64,000 bases of DNA from Paracentrotus lividus (GCA_940671915.1 CALNVZ010000174.1:21212116-21276115); one strand, 5' to 3'. Shown: positions 34,601-49,872, numbered from the stretch's first letter. Translations and numbers: made by a program. Notes: generated by a model from the letters alone, not told the origin.

Positions 34601-37600
34601 CCGTATTGTGGTGTCAGACCAAGAGGAAATTATATGAAATGGTTATGACACAAAATAGGAATTAGACAAAATAGTAAATAAGCGAAGTAGCAATTAGACC
34701 AGAGGTAACCAGTTTGACTGGTTGTAGATAAAATGGAAGTGGACCATGTAGGATGAGACCAAACAACAATTTACCATGTACTTTGCTTACCTTGGCCTTG
34801 CTCTACCCTGTGCATCAAGATCGACCGTAGGGACTCCTAACCTGACAAAGCGAGTGAAGAGAGACTGCTCCATGTTGGAGAACTTCTGAAAGGCCATGTT
34901 CTTGATGACCGGTGGTAGCTGATGATGGTCACCGATCATTATCCAACGTTTCAACCGGTTGAATCCATCCTCAGGGTTCTAAAAATGGAGGTCAACAGAA
35001 GTGAATAACCATCACAAGAGTTGAACTTTTGATACAAATGCAGGGAATTTAGGCAAACATACTGATTGAAACCATCCTCAGGGTACTACAATAGAGGTCA
35101 GTAGAAATGTTTAACCATCGCACAAATTAATTTAACTTATGATACAAATGCAAGATATTTAGGCATAAATATTTACAACCATATATTTGGCTGCATATGT
35201 CAAGACTCCTTAAAGTATATGACCATTTCGACTTACGACCTACATCAGAAGCGGCGTAGTAGCACACATTTGGTCATTGAAATTTAAAATAACTTTATTG
35301 AAATGTGAGATTCTGTCAGAGCTCACTTCTTCATGTATATGGGCCGAGTACACATGGGTTCAAAATAATGACATCCATTAAATTTCCAAATATGGACAAG
35401 GACTTTTGTCCGACATATCTTATAATCTGTTCAGCTTTGTTCAAGTACCATTCATTGTATAATGTTCATCTGATATTTGTGAGCACTTAGTGTTAGCTAA
35501 TTATTATCCAACTTTCATGTATAGGCTACCCTAATAAGGCGCACAAGACATTCAAGGAATGACTATAATTTTAGACAGTTTTTAGTGTTCCATTCTATAA
35601 GGATTAAATCCACTTTTCTTATTGCTGGTCTCTAAATCTAGGTTTATAATTTTGCTCGAAAACAGAAACCTACTTGAACAATGATATGAGATCATTGTTC
35701 AAATAGGTATCTGTTTTTTAGCGAAAAATCATAAGTCAATTTTCCTCAACAGTGGATTTAGTCCCTTTTGAAATAGCTTATGCATATTAAAATATAAATA
35801 AAAAGAGACATAAGGGCTAAAACTCATATTTTTACACAGATTAACCCTTTTTCTTCAACAGTTGAAATGTTCAACATATGAGTTAGCACTTTTGATAAAT
35901 GTTGAATTATGATATCAGATCATTGTTCAGGTAGGCACTTGTCTTTGAGCAAAGTATGGACCTAGGTTTTGAGACCAACCATAAGAAAAGTGGATTTAGT
36001 CCTTTTAGAATGGAACTCGTTATATGCACGTCACACAATTAATTGTCTTAAAGGAATTCCTTTAATGTCTTGTGTGCCTCATTAGGGTAGCCTATATACA
36101 TGTAACATGTATTTAGTCCCTTTTGGATTGACACTCTGCATATTGAAATACAAATGATAAGAGCCATGAGGGCATTAACTCAAATTTTTACAAAGACTAA
36201 CCTTCTTCTTTACTATCAATAGTTGAAATTATTAATATGTGACTCATCATGTCAAAATGAGACACAAGTCACCGAGAAAAGAGTTGTTCATAACAAGTCA
36301 AGTAAATCTACAAAATAATAAAAATTGTCAATATATAGGGGGAAACATTTTTGATTTTCTTAATCTATAATGTTTCGTGAATGCTCTGCACAAAGAATGA
36401 GTGAAACTATAATGAGAAAGTGTTTTTAAATTGATTATTTTGCCGATTTCCTTGACTCTGTGCTGGGCGATTTGTGTTTCATTTTTATATGATGCATCAC
36501 ATATGTGAGTTAGCATTGAAGGAGCTTACCTGAAGTAGCAGTGGGATGAACGTCTCAATTTCTAAAATTTGAGCTGATTCTTCCATCAAGATGTTGTCAT
36601 ACTGTTATAAAGGGGGGGGGGGAGAATTAAGAAATTAACGATTAGAAAGCTAACAAGCTACAGTGTACCCTAAGAACCAAAAAATGTGTTTAAAGAACAA
36701 ACTTATTGTTTACCTAACTGAAATCATGTCAATATCTGATGGCACAGGGAAAATACAATGGTAACAAAATCAATTAAATATCCTGTCAATTTATTGGTAT
36801 GTTTAAAATAACCAATATAATCATATTATATATTTCTGGTCACTTTCACTCTTTGTTTAGATATATAATGACTACAAACAAGACACTGAAATTAACCCTA
36901 TTCTGACTGGGGGGTCAATTTGACCCCCCCCCCCCCCCCCCCCCGTAAGAAATCTGTGACTGCCGTGCAACTGTGTGCAGATCGCAACCCAGCATTTTAT
37001 GACCGTTTTCTTTCAAGTGTCCTGCAACTTTTGACACCAAGTTTAAAAAAAACTGACACTCCATTGGCACGTTACGCAACATTATGTACTCGCATGTCAG
37101 GCCAAAATTGAACGTAAATCATCATTTTGCATGCGTTTCTAAATTGACAAGTGCTTTATAACACTGATAATTGTCATTGTGCCTTCTTAGCCTTTTGATT
37201 GATTAAATTTGTCTTTATATTTATCATGAAACATTTCTCAAGCATAAAAAATTACAAAAACAAAGAAATACATAAGAGATAAAAACAATAGAATATATAA
37301 GAAATTCACAAAACAATAGAATACAAAAGAATTAATTTGAAATTTCTGAATTTGTCAATTCAATACTGTTGAATATGCTACTCAGCAACTTTTGAAATAA
37401 AAAATTAGCTTCATAACTATGTTTTTTAATGAAATATTAAGGAATAAAATAAATATGCATCTAATTTGCATAAATTATAATAAATTAAAAAATGTAATTG
37501 TTTTTTCCCAAAAAACATATTAAAGATACCCTTTACATGTGCAGCGACGTTCATGCAAACTTTCGTGGCGATCGGACCACGTCCAAGATATCGGGGGGGG

Positions 37601-40600
37601 GGTCAATTGGACCGCCCCTCCCTCCCAGACCCCCCTCCTAGTTAAAATCTCCTCTTGAAAAATGTCCAACAACCTGTGCTCAGTTTCTGACTTGAATCTG
37701 TCAAGAATCCTTCACCTTGGAAAAACAAAAGAAGGAACTCACCTGGAATCTAACATCAACCAGATCTCGCCTCTTGAGAGCAGCATGTGTACAGGTCATA
37801 GCAATGATCTTGGCCTCCTTGATCAAGAGGTATTTTGACCGGTCTTTCCCGCTTCGCAGCAGCTCAAATGCTCTGAATTCCTGGAGTTTGAAAGTGATGG
37901 AAAGTTAAGTCTGGCATCTATTGTAATTCACAAACTACAAATTCCATATATACTGAAGCAATATCAAGGGGGTTGAATATGATTATTTTAACTTCACCAT
38001 TCTGAAAGATGCCACTGGGATTCAAACCCTGGTCCGATTCATGTCAGTTTGTAACTTCTACTTGTTAGCTGGGTTACAGGCGCATGCCACAACACAGAGT
38101 TGACAAGCAATATTTCCCCTCCCCTGCTTATAATGGTCAAGGTAAATGGTAAATTCCTTGATTGTATGAAAGGAATATTTTCATAATACTACATAGATGT
38201 ACATGTATGTGACATTCAAACAAGGACTGTTAAAAAAAAGCTGCACTTTTTTGCATATTTCTAATAAAATATACATTTCTAATGAAATATCCATTGACAT
38301 CATAAGTGTACAATCTAAACGGTAGAGTGATACAATTTCAAATAAATAAATGTTTGTAAAACAGAATAAGTTACAATGAACTTACCTCAAGTTGTTGGAA
38401 CATCTTCTTGATGTGCCGATAGCAGCCCTTGAAAACAAAGAAATCATGATTCATTATTAATATTTCATACAAGTACATCACAAAATATACATTTTCATTT
38501 CACAGCTGTCATTACATACTTTATTTATACATTTTGCTCAAAAATTTATCCTTTTAGTCATATACATTGTAGCATGCTTATATTTAAATTATTTGTTATG
38601 ATTTTTTATGCAGAAAATATAAACAGGCATAGTTAAGTCCACTTAGTCAATTACCTGTAACGAACTGCTAATAGACCAAATATTCGATTGGGAATTACAC
38701 AAAAATGCACTTAGACAAATTGATTATGAAATATAGTGGCAATCAGATCAAAGGGACATTGGACAAAGTGAGAATTAGGCCAATTATGTATCAGACCAAG
38801 TGGAAATAAAACCAAATAAAATTAGCCATGTGGTATTACATAATCAGATAATTGGACCAACTGCTGGTAGAAAATGACTGTATAAAGTTTTAATATAACA
38901 TTTTGATTTGCCCAACAAAGTTATATTGTTCCTAAGGAATTATATTTTCCCTGAAGAGTGCTGGGCTTAGAGAAAATATAGTCTGAAGGGAAAAATATAA
39001 CTCTGGAAGGAAAATAAAATGTTATTATTGAAACGATATTGTCAGTCAATGTGTTATGTTATAATAGGGAACGCTCATTATCTAGACCAACATAAAAATT
39101 TAATACGAAAATCGACTTCACTGATATGATGTCACAATGAAGGGGTGCATTTTTAAAAGCCACCCATGTAACTTATAAACTAGCGCATATAGCGCTATAG
39201 CTAATCCAAATGTTTTCAATGTGACATCCATCAGTGAATATAATGTTTTTGAGGACTGCTTTTGCTACACACATTTTTAAATGGCGTGACGTCATATTAG
39301 TAAATATAAAGTTTCCTTGGACTGGAAACAAAATTATAACGTTTGTGATCCTTTCAACTCTTGTCATGCCATGCCATTTAGACGAATCAACAATGGGTAT
39401 CTACTAACCCTATTTAAAGGGAATCTAGTGTAGTGGGAAGGTGTGGGAAAGATGAAGAAGATTATTATGAGCTTTCCTGTTATTTTCCTGCTATTTGGGA
39501 AGGGTATCATAATAAAAAGCTTCACAATAAAAGATTGCTCTTCAATTGCCCTAATAGTCATAATATGACCCAAAATGTACCAGAACAGTTGATATGTTTG
39601 GGTCCTGAACATTTTGTGTTGCCCCATACATATATTTCTTTGTAAGTGCATGTGGCTCAAAGTTGAATTGGGTTAATTTCTTATCATCTTGGAGATTCCA
39701 AAACCTCACAGCACAAAATAATGCTTACCCTGGTAGGTGAACTCTTATACACCTTTCCAAATCACTTTAAGACAGTTTCTTTTGCATTTCAATGTCATGA
39801 CCAGAACAATAATTTCACTTTAATAGACACTGTTGTACCTACCTCTGCAATATCCATGTCCTGTGCATAGTTGTCTCCCTTGAAGACTGGTTGAGGTGCA
39901 TTCTCAAAGAACTTATGAAACGGGAAGTGATTGATGATGTCTTCCACATTGACCTCCTTACCTCCCTTGGGCTTCACTTTACTCAGGAACTTCTCCCATC
40001 GTGCTACAACCTGATCATGGAAGGGTAGTGTTAACAAGTGTCAACAAAGTGATCGTTATTGGAACTTATTTTCATATCCAAAATGGCAAACATCAAGTCA
40101 ATGTTTAGTTTGAAGGAAGAGTATCCCTAATGATATAGATTTAATCCTTAAAATTTAGTATAAGCACTCACTACATGTTTTTCACTGTAAAAGAACATCA
40201 ACAACAACAACCATCATGTACATGCATGATGCAGAAGGATTACTGTGTATTGACAAAGAAAAATTACATTTTCTGTCCATAACCTTGCAATAGAATTACT
40301 GTGTATTGAAAAAGAAAAATTACATTTTCTGTCCATGACCTTGAGAAAAGTTTTTTTTATTTCCATTGTTTATCACTGGTAACATCCCAGCATGTTATAC
40401 TTTGCATAAGTATGTCACTGCAAACTTTAAGGTAACACATTGCGTACTTGTAGCTTGGGATGAATCAGTTTAATATATGTACTCATAATCCATTTACATA
40501 ATCCTACACCAGTTGGGTGTAACATAAAGACTTACGATTGATTAAAAGTTATGTTTTATTTTTTCTTGGTAACCTCATTCGAAAACCAGGTACAGTCATG

Positions 40601-43600
40601 GATTAGGATTTGGATATGATTAAGAGAAGGGTTAAGGCTAGAGATAGGACTAAGATCATCAACTTTGGAGCATCCTGCCCATGATGAGCCTACCGAGAAA
40701 AAATCAATCGTAACTTTTAATCAATCGTAAGTCTTTGTGTTACACCCCCCCCCCCCCCCCAGATATGCTTGCTTACATGTGTATGTTCCATTGAGGATTT
40801 CAGATAAAATTTTAAGTACGGTAAATATCAAAAAGCTAGGTCAAATTGAGGAACTGAGTGTCCCCCATTTTGCAAAAACTCTCCACGCAAAAATACACAC
40901 AGATGCAGTGCGAAATGGGGCGTGTAGATTTATCCATACACATATCATGTGGCCAGAGTGTGCCATGTGCAGGCAGTCAAGGCAAACTAGGCCTGACTGA
41001 ATCAATGGTTTTTGCTTTTTTTATAGAACTACACAATTTTCTGCAAATTCCTTTGGTAGGTAATATGTAATGCTAACACTTTTTTATGAAACTGAAAAGA
41101 AACTGTTCAACTGAGTTTCCATATTAACCACTACTCTAGATTATCTTTAACCAGTGATGAAGCACACTTATAATATATTTATTTATAATATTTTTTGTTT
41201 ACTGGGCACCGACTGAAAGGTACATGCCTCTATCGCTCAAATTTGCCAGTGGCCCAGGGGTCAATGGCCACCTGAAACTTTGTTGGGTAACCTGAAATAA
41301 AACAAAATCTCCATTCAACCATATGGATTGAATACTCTAATGGATCTGCAAGTCACCCAAATGTTAAGCATAACCGCTCTACCTCCCCTGGACACATTAC
41401 TAGATAAACCCTCACATTCTTCTCCCACCAGATAGAAATAGAAGTGACCTGCTGTCTCACAGGTCTATGCTACAAAAAAAAAATGTACATCTCCAGGAAC
41501 CCCACCCTACCCCTGGACCTACCAGTAGCTCATTATATGTTAGTGTGTCCTATTTGATACAGATACAAGTGGCTTGCTTTCTCACAAGTGTATGCTACAT
41601 CTCCAGGAACCCCACCCTACCCCTGGACCTTACCAGTAGCTCATTATTGTTAGCGTGTCCTACCTGATAGAGATAGAAGTGTCCTGCTGTCTCACAAGTG
41701 TATGCTTCATCTCCAGGAACCCCACCCTACCCCTGGACCTACCAGAAGCTCATATATATTAGTTGTGTCCTACCTGATAGAGATCAAAGTGTCCTGCTGT
41801 CTCACAAGTGTATGCTTCCTCTCCAGGAACCCCACCCTACCCCTGGACCTACCATTTGCTCATTATGTTAGTGTGTTCTACCTGATAGAGATTGAAGTGT
41901 CCTGCTGTCTCACAGGTGTATGCTACATCTCCAAGGACCCCACCCTACCCCTGGACCTACCAGTAGCTCATTATATGTTAGTGTGTCCTACCTGATAGAG
42001 ATACAAGTGTCCTGCTGTCTCACAGGTATATGCTACATCTCCAGGAACCCCAACCTACCCCTGGACCTACCAGTAGCTCATTATATGTTAGTGTGTCCTA
42101 CCTGATAGAGATAGAAGTGTCCTGCTGTCTCACAGGTATATGCTACATCTCCAGGAACCCCTCCCTACCCCTGGACCTACCAGTAGCTCATTATATGTTA
42201 GTGTGTCCTACCTGATAGAGATAGAAGTGTCCTGCTGTCTCACAGGTATATGCTACATCTCCAGGAACCCCAAGGCTTTCCTGTAACCTCTCCACCTCCT
42301 TGAGAAGCTCCAAACGACGTCCAAGCACGTAGTTCACACGGCCATACCTGGCGGTTGGAAGAGAAAATACAATAAATTCAGAAAAGAAACTGGCAAGGGT
42401 GGGTTTATTATGCTTGAAGAATCAACTCTTTCTCATTTATAGGTCTACATGTAAATTTATGTTCTTTTTTTCTCTCTTTTAATTTCACCTAAAATACATG
42501 TATTAAAGGTAGTATCAGCCTTTTTCACAAATTGCGAAAACTAATGTAACTTGGCATAACTGTAGAATATGATGGACCTACATGTATACTGTTTATTCAA
42601 TCTTACTGTCATAGGTTGCCTAGATCAGTAATACGAATCGAAAATCTGACAATCAATCTTGACCAGCTCTCCATCAACATCGTTGATATTACAGCGCGTG
42701 CGGCACGGAAAGCACACAGCAATATACACACGGCGCATCAGCGTGCATTATTCTCTGCGCTAGCGGTCAGCGGTTCGCACCATACGGTATATTTTTCGAG
42801 GTTCGAAAAAATAGGAATGAATTTTGATAATCGCAATATAATGACAAACATACACATTTGAGCTTAATCATGTTGTGGGAAGATAAAGTCATTGGTATAC
42901 TACTATATCCTCTCAAAAACTAGAAATTTAATATTTTTGCCTGCAAAAGGCTGACACTACCTAGGAGCTGGAGTTGGTATTAATCATATTTACCTTAACA
43001 AAAATGGTCAACAAAAGAATTTGGACTCTTGATCTTTTTAGTTGGGAAGACACTTTTTGTGTGCACTAACGGAGCAAGGATTAATTTACTTCATGTTCTG
43101 CATAGGGTCAGTGTGCCCCAATTAATTGCTATTGTGATTAAATCCTGCATTCTGACAGGGTTCTGCATGCCCTACTTAAAGTAGGGTTGGGCAAATAATG
43201 ACTTTTTTCTGAAAAGTTATTTCAAACAAGTTACTTCTATAGTCAAATTTGATGTAGAATCCAAAAATGACAATGATTTTTGTGTACGATGATGTCTGAC
43301 GTCGCTAAAGTGCAAAAAATCAAAATAGTGTATTTTGCCCATTCACCACACACTTTATAGGTATAAACCGGTTTTATTTTGTTTCTTTATGGATTTTGAT
43401 GGTTTAAAAGCTCAAATCTGACAATTTTATCATGACCAAATGTACCTAGTATGGTTATTGGTGTTAATTAGTGACTTTGATATGAGGTGATTTTTGCTCG
43501 ATATTGACTGAAACTAACTACCAAACTACACTAACAGTCAACTTAGGTAGGATTAATCATGTTGGGTTCCCTGACACCCAAAAGCCATATAAAAACGCAA

Positions 43601-46600
43601 TAAAAGTGGTTTATACGTATAAAAAGTGTGATAATTGGGCATAATACGCTATTTTGGCGGCCACTTTGGTTTTTTGCACTTTAGCGACGTAAGACGTCAT
43701 CGTATGCAAAAATAATTGTCATTTTCAGTTTCTACGTCAAATTTTACAATAGAAACAACTTGTTTTAAAAAAAAAGTTGAGATTCGCCCAACCCTACTTA
43801 AAGAAGGCTATTGTTATCCTGGAATCACATCCTGGAAGAGGGTGAGCAAGCATTGTTGTTTGGTCCACAACTCAGCACTCTATTGTTTGTGAAACAATAG
43901 CGTTTTTAAAGCTGGTGTGCTGCCATGGGTCCGGAATGGGGCCTGGCTCCCTAAATGAGTTTTAATCTTCATAACAATTGTTTTGCATAACTAGATACAT
44001 TGTGAAAGAAAAAATTTCTTACTTCCCCTTCCCTTTCGACTTGAAAGCCGTTTAACAATCATCCCAAAGAGTCACATTTTGGAATGCCGTTTTCTGCCTA
44101 ACCCCTGTGCCTAAGCTGATCTTAACGCTCTTATGCCTCATGGGGTCATTATCGAATATCGATAGCTCAATATCCCGTTTTCTTAAATAATGACCTCGTA
44201 ATTTTGCCCGGGCGAAAACTATTCCGAGGTCTGACGTCATGAATCTTCTTTGTTGTTTTATGGTGAAACTAATTTAGTCACATGAAAAGTTCTCGACCAA
44301 TCCTAGTAAGACAATTATATAATTATACACTCAAACAGAAGATTGAGAGAAAGGACTTACATGTAGGAAGAAGATCTAAAAGAAGACAATTACCTGCTAA
44401 AGTCTTTCTCTGTCTCTAGAGCTTCCTCACCATGACCCAACCTCAAGAGATGTCTCTCATCAATATCAAGAGCCATGATCTTCTCAAACAACTGGTTCAA
44501 CGCCTGACAAAAAGAACAAAATGGAAAAAAAAAATGAAGAGGTTTACTGAATGTAGTAACGGAAATGATATATGAAGTAAGAATTTTTGTTTGTTTGGGA
44601 TAGTCTTAGCTCTAACCTGTACTTATATGCCATGAAGTGCATGCAACTTGGAATATACATGTACATGCTGCAAACATGGAATGAATCCAATGACCAGTTG
44701 AGCTTTACAACATAGTAACAGGTGTGGTGGTCTAATAGACTAGATACAAACTGTCCTTTGGCAAGGTATCTATCTACAGTTGCCACACTTGACCCAAGTG
44801 TGGTTAATGGATTCCATGACATTGCTCCGGCAACAATTGAAGATGCTAGTACTAGATGTTCGTATGTTACATTTTGGCCAAATTGCGTTATTTCTATTTT
44901 TCAACATGTTAGTATGTGTACTTTAACTTGTAAGTATATAAAAAATCAATATCTTAATTACAAAGGGTCAAATTGGCACCCCACTGTTTTCACACAAAGC
45001 AATTTTTAAGTACTAGATGTTCCTACAAATGTATGTGCAGTCATCTAGAACTGGAAGTACCTATGTGACATGACCAGCCAATCAAAACACACATAGCAAG
45101 TCACATGATCTGTTCAATGCACACAGACATGCATACGTAGTGTGTAGTGCCTAGAGACAGCAAAATTAGATGCTTTTTGAACAACATGGAGGGTGCAGAA
45201 GGTATTTTGGAGCCAAATAATTCTTTTGAAAATTTGCCAAAAGTAGCGGGTAAACGAAAAAGAAGAAATCCAGGAAAAATCAACATGATCATGATCATTA
45301 TGCCATCTATCAGTGAAAATAATGTGTCATAACTTTTAGTGTGTGTATCAAACAAGCGTATATAATGTAGTCATTTTTATGTCTTTAATAGCACATATAC
45401 ATATCTTAAAACTTATGACTGTGATGACAAGCACAGTGATGAAATATGTGTCATCTTTTTTTTCTTTTTTTAAAACTTAATATAGACCTTTTAAATCTGA
45501 AAAATCATCACCAAAATCATGGCTTATACGAATATAAGGCACACGATGACCAAAAATGCATCATCATCAAGATGGTGATGATGAACTGCCAGTCCATTGA
45601 TGATATTTTTTCTGTTAATATCCATGTGAAGGTTAATAAAACTACCATTTTACCATAAATATCTAAATATAATGTTGTTTTCATTATGATGTTGACTTTT
45701 CAGTACTAGAAGTTCCTATGTGCACTGTTATAGAGCTAAAAGTTCCTATGTGCAGTTAATTGATTATTGATTATAGAAAATCAATAAGTATTATATTCCT
45801 GGATTATGCATCAAAACTTTCTTATACATGACACAATGTCAATCTGAAAGTTTGACATCTATATGATATGAAACATGATTTGTGGACACATTCAAAACTT
45901 TTAACCCTCTGTTTCTCAAAACTGATTTGATGTAACATAGGAACATCTAGTACTAGCATCTTCAATTGCTGAACCGTAAATTTCAAATTACTAATTTGCA
46001 TTAAAATATTTATTATACCCTACCCTATAAATAAACCCAAAAAAACCTAATATAAAACCATATTGCAACCCTACATTGTAACTTTACATCTTAGACGACA
46101 TAAGGCCCAGAGTGATTGTTGACAGAGCAAATGTTGTGTCATAGGTAAATGGCAACCAGTAGGAAGAAATTCTTTGAATACACAAGCCTTAGGCCAAAAA
46201 AAAAAAATTGTTTGGTTGTCCTCGACCGACCGACCCTCTGAAAACGGCCCGACCCGACCAACCTCTTTTTTTTTTTTTCTTTTTTTTTCACCCAAACACC
46301 GAAAATACACAGCTCATATTTAATTGTATATATTTTTCATAAAACAGTATTATAACATGTGTTATTTTTCCATGCAGTCCCATTTTACATAACTCAATAA
46401 AACGTAAAAGTGATCTCAAAAATGGAAGTCATTCGTTTCTTTGTTTTTCTTTGTTTTTCAATGGGAGGAAAAAAAAAAAAAAAAAAAAAACCCGACCGAC
46501 CGACCCGATTTTTGAAAAAAGGCATTCATTGGACAACCAAACAATTTTTTTTTTTTGGCCTTATCAAGTAAAACAGCTACAGCTAGAGCCAGGCTAATAT

Positions 46601-49600
46601 TCCAAACTATTTTGAAGCACATTGACACTCATCAGGGCATAACAAGCTAAACATCTTCTGAATGTCTTTATTACTAAATATGTGTAATCCACCAATCACG
46701 ACCTAATGATAATAATGAAAACAAAACTGGGAGCACTTTAGTATACATTATTTTATACATTATTTCTCCCGTCATTAGAATTGATCCCAGGTGTCCATTT
46801 GCAGCCACTCACAATGAAAGAATCCTACAAGGGAACCAATTCTAACAAACAAATGAGGTGGAGCATGTAGACAAAATGCTTTCCCCCAAGAATATAAGTA
46901 ATGGCACTGGGGATTGAACCCACAATATTTGCATCCCCAGCCCTAACATACAACCTACCTGATTGGAATGTGTAACAATAAGAGTCCTCTGTTCTGGGAA
47001 GTTATGGTAGATATTGGAGATGATCTGAACAGCAACGTCTGTCTTACCCGTACCAGGTGGACCAACAACCTACGTAAGAAGACATCAGGATGCGGATCAG
47101 CACATTTCACTTGAATATTTTCATTCCAAAAGGGATTAAAACAACTTTTGTAACTTCAAAGAAAAGGGCATTTGTTGACCACAAATTTTAAAAAGTTTCT
47201 GTGGAAATGTGATCATAAAAGATGAATTTGTTATGAATGCTCTCAAAATTTAGGTTAATACTTTTTTTTCAAAGATTAAATATTAGAATGAAAAATGGTC
47301 AGATATCAATAAATCAGTTTTCATCAAAATGGATTTAGTTCCTTCTGGAATGAAACTCTGTTACTTAGTCACTTCAGTTTTTAATCAATTCAAAAGTGGG
47401 ATATAAAGAGGTCAAAACATTGTTTATTCTATGGCCAAGCTACAAGTAATAATGTCAAAACTGGTTAAGAATGAAGAAAAAAACAGTGTGTCTTACAGTG
47501 CGTTTCAGAAAAAAGGTAATCCATTTTTAGAGTGCCCATATTCCAAGCTCATTTGTTTTTGCTGTTCATATGGTGGAGAGTTCATTTTCAATTATGTGTA
47601 ACATATGAACAGCAAAAACAAATGAAGTTGGAATATGGGCCCTCTAAAAATGGATTACCTTTTTTCTGAAACGCACTGTATAGTGTATATTTTCAGAAGT
47701 AGAAGGAATAATAAACACTGAAATAGTTATTTCATATCAATTTCATTGACACAAACTTCAAGGACACAAATGATTTGATACCATATCTTAGTTCTATCCT
47801 ATATTTTAGATTAATATGTTTTGAATTAAACTTCTCAGGGCTCCAAAACAAAAAAGTTTGTGATCAAATGCAAAAAAGGCATTGGCCAATGAAGATCATT
47901 TGCTGCATATAATTTTTGTTCAAAACAGTCACCTGTAACCAATTACATTAGTTCTTTCAAATTTGCAATTGATTGCTAGCTGTTAGCAGGCAGCAGGTTG
48001 AAATCATAATAGTTAGTGAATGAGAAAAATGTGCAATTTATTTACCATTGTAAGACCTGGCTGCATGCCAGCTTTGATGGCTTCTACTTGTGTGGGCGTG
48101 AATTGGATGGCATTCCTGATAAACAAAACAAAAACACATAAAATGTAAAATAGTATAAACCCCTCAAAAAATGTCTTGCAATTCAACTTTGAGCCCTCAT
48201 ATCTTTTTATTTGATTGTTTATGATGGTTAAATTTGATATCATTGGAAAGTTGATTTATTCCTTGTCACATTGATACCCCATTTGTGATGGTTATGTTAT
48301 GCTTGAATGCACAGTACTCGCAAACTCGAATGAAAGTCAGAAAAGGAAAGTTGCCAAATGAATGGCTATTGCTTACATCGAGTTCTTAACTGTATAAAAG
48401 GTTTTTGTGTTTCTTTGTGTTTCTTTGGTTTGTGCGTTAGGCGCTCAATACAATGTTGGATACTCTTGGTTGAATGTCAAATAATGTTTCAGGTAATTTA
48501 AGGTAGTATTTGTTGTTAATTTGTTTGTAAAAAGAACTGTTTTAATAACCAGCGAGTGGTTTGAGCATTACTTGTGTATTGGTTACATACAGGTTATTGC
48601 AAGTTTCCAGCATAATAAATTCGCTACTCATCTCTTTTTCATCCATCTCCAACAAACAAAGCAAGCAGTATCAAAACAAACTATTTTTTTGTCCATTTCA
48701 GCACACAATCGTTCTCTGTTCTTGAACCGTATCTCAACATTTGATAAGCGCGCCATCCTAGCTTTATCAAACGACTACTCATGAAAAATAAGCACTGCCA
48801 AGCAAAAAGCTTGGGTAAGGCACATTTCTTCTTCCAAACATTAAGTAAAAACATTGAGGAATAATGCATGACCCATTTAATGATACTCAATAGAAACTCT
48901 GCCTTTCAACAATAGCCATTCATTTGGCAACTTTCCACTTCTGACTTTGATTTGTATTCGGGAATACTGTGCATTCAAGCATTGCACAACCTTTACAAAT
49001 GGGGTATCAGTGTAAAGAGGAATAAATGAACTTTCCAATGGTATAAAATTAATGAATTATAGACAATTAACAAAAAAGATACGAGGACTCAAAGTTGAAT
49101 TGCAAGACATTTTTTGAGGGGTTTACATAAAAATGTTAAGGATGTTACACCACACATACAACTAATGAATTAACAGTGCAGAAAGCTTTGGATGGACATT
49201 ACAATTCAAATTTCATCAAAATTATGGCCCAAATTCTGAAACACATATTAGAATTAAACTCCACTCCAGGTTTAATCGCTGAATAAGATCACACGATTTC
49301 AATGCGGCGACCCTATTAGCCTATACCTGCACTGGGGTGTAATTATAACACGCGACTCAGAATACGGTCTTATCTGAATTGTCAACACTTACTTTTTTGG
49401 TTGATTGTACGGATAAGGGCCTCTGTTGGGTATGATGTGAGGCTCTACAATGATTTCTTTCTTGGTCTTTGTCTGAGAGGTATCTTCATTCTTGCGTTTT
49501 TTCCCTGAAGATCCGCCTTTCTCAGCCTCTGGAAATGTAATCCTGCAGAAAGACACACATCGAAGAATATTACAAATTGAAAAGTTTAAATACTTGGGAA

Positions 49601-49691
49601 AACAATCAGATCACTATAACCTGAAGTGACTCTTTCCTTGAATTAAGAGGACTCATATTCCATTCTATTGCAAGCATAATATCAAAGTCAT

Positions 49692-49746
<55 letters not shown>

Positions 49747-49833
49747 AATGATGATGATGATAATGATGATGATGATGATGATAATGATGATGATAATAAT
49801 GACGACGATCAAAAAGATCATGATGATAAAAAA

Positions 49834-49872
<39 letters not shown>

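Noticed and set aside
36895..37640. Possible element with GGGGGGTCAATTTGACCCCC ends
   Set aside because: The inverted match is mostly G/C runs, and outside them the two ends do not agree well enough.
37990..38100. SINE-like box B (GGTTTGAATCCC) on the minus strand
   Set aside because: Box B is one mismatch off but the box A candidate is poor; too weak to list as a tRNA-like unit.
38640..38880. Block with repeated AATTAGACCAA-type words similar to 34,480-34,770
   Set aside because: Probably a dispersed repeat, but similarity is by short words only and no ends could be set.
38895..39025. Weak inverted repeat around ATAACATTTTG and AAAATAAAATGTTAT
   Set aside because: Too AT-rich and too short to separate from chance.
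41467..42215. Repeated plus-strand frames reading [20 protein letters not shown]
   Set aside because: These are antisense readings of the 110-bp duplicated exon-end array of AQR; they look like a repeat protein only because the unit is nearly a multiple of three.
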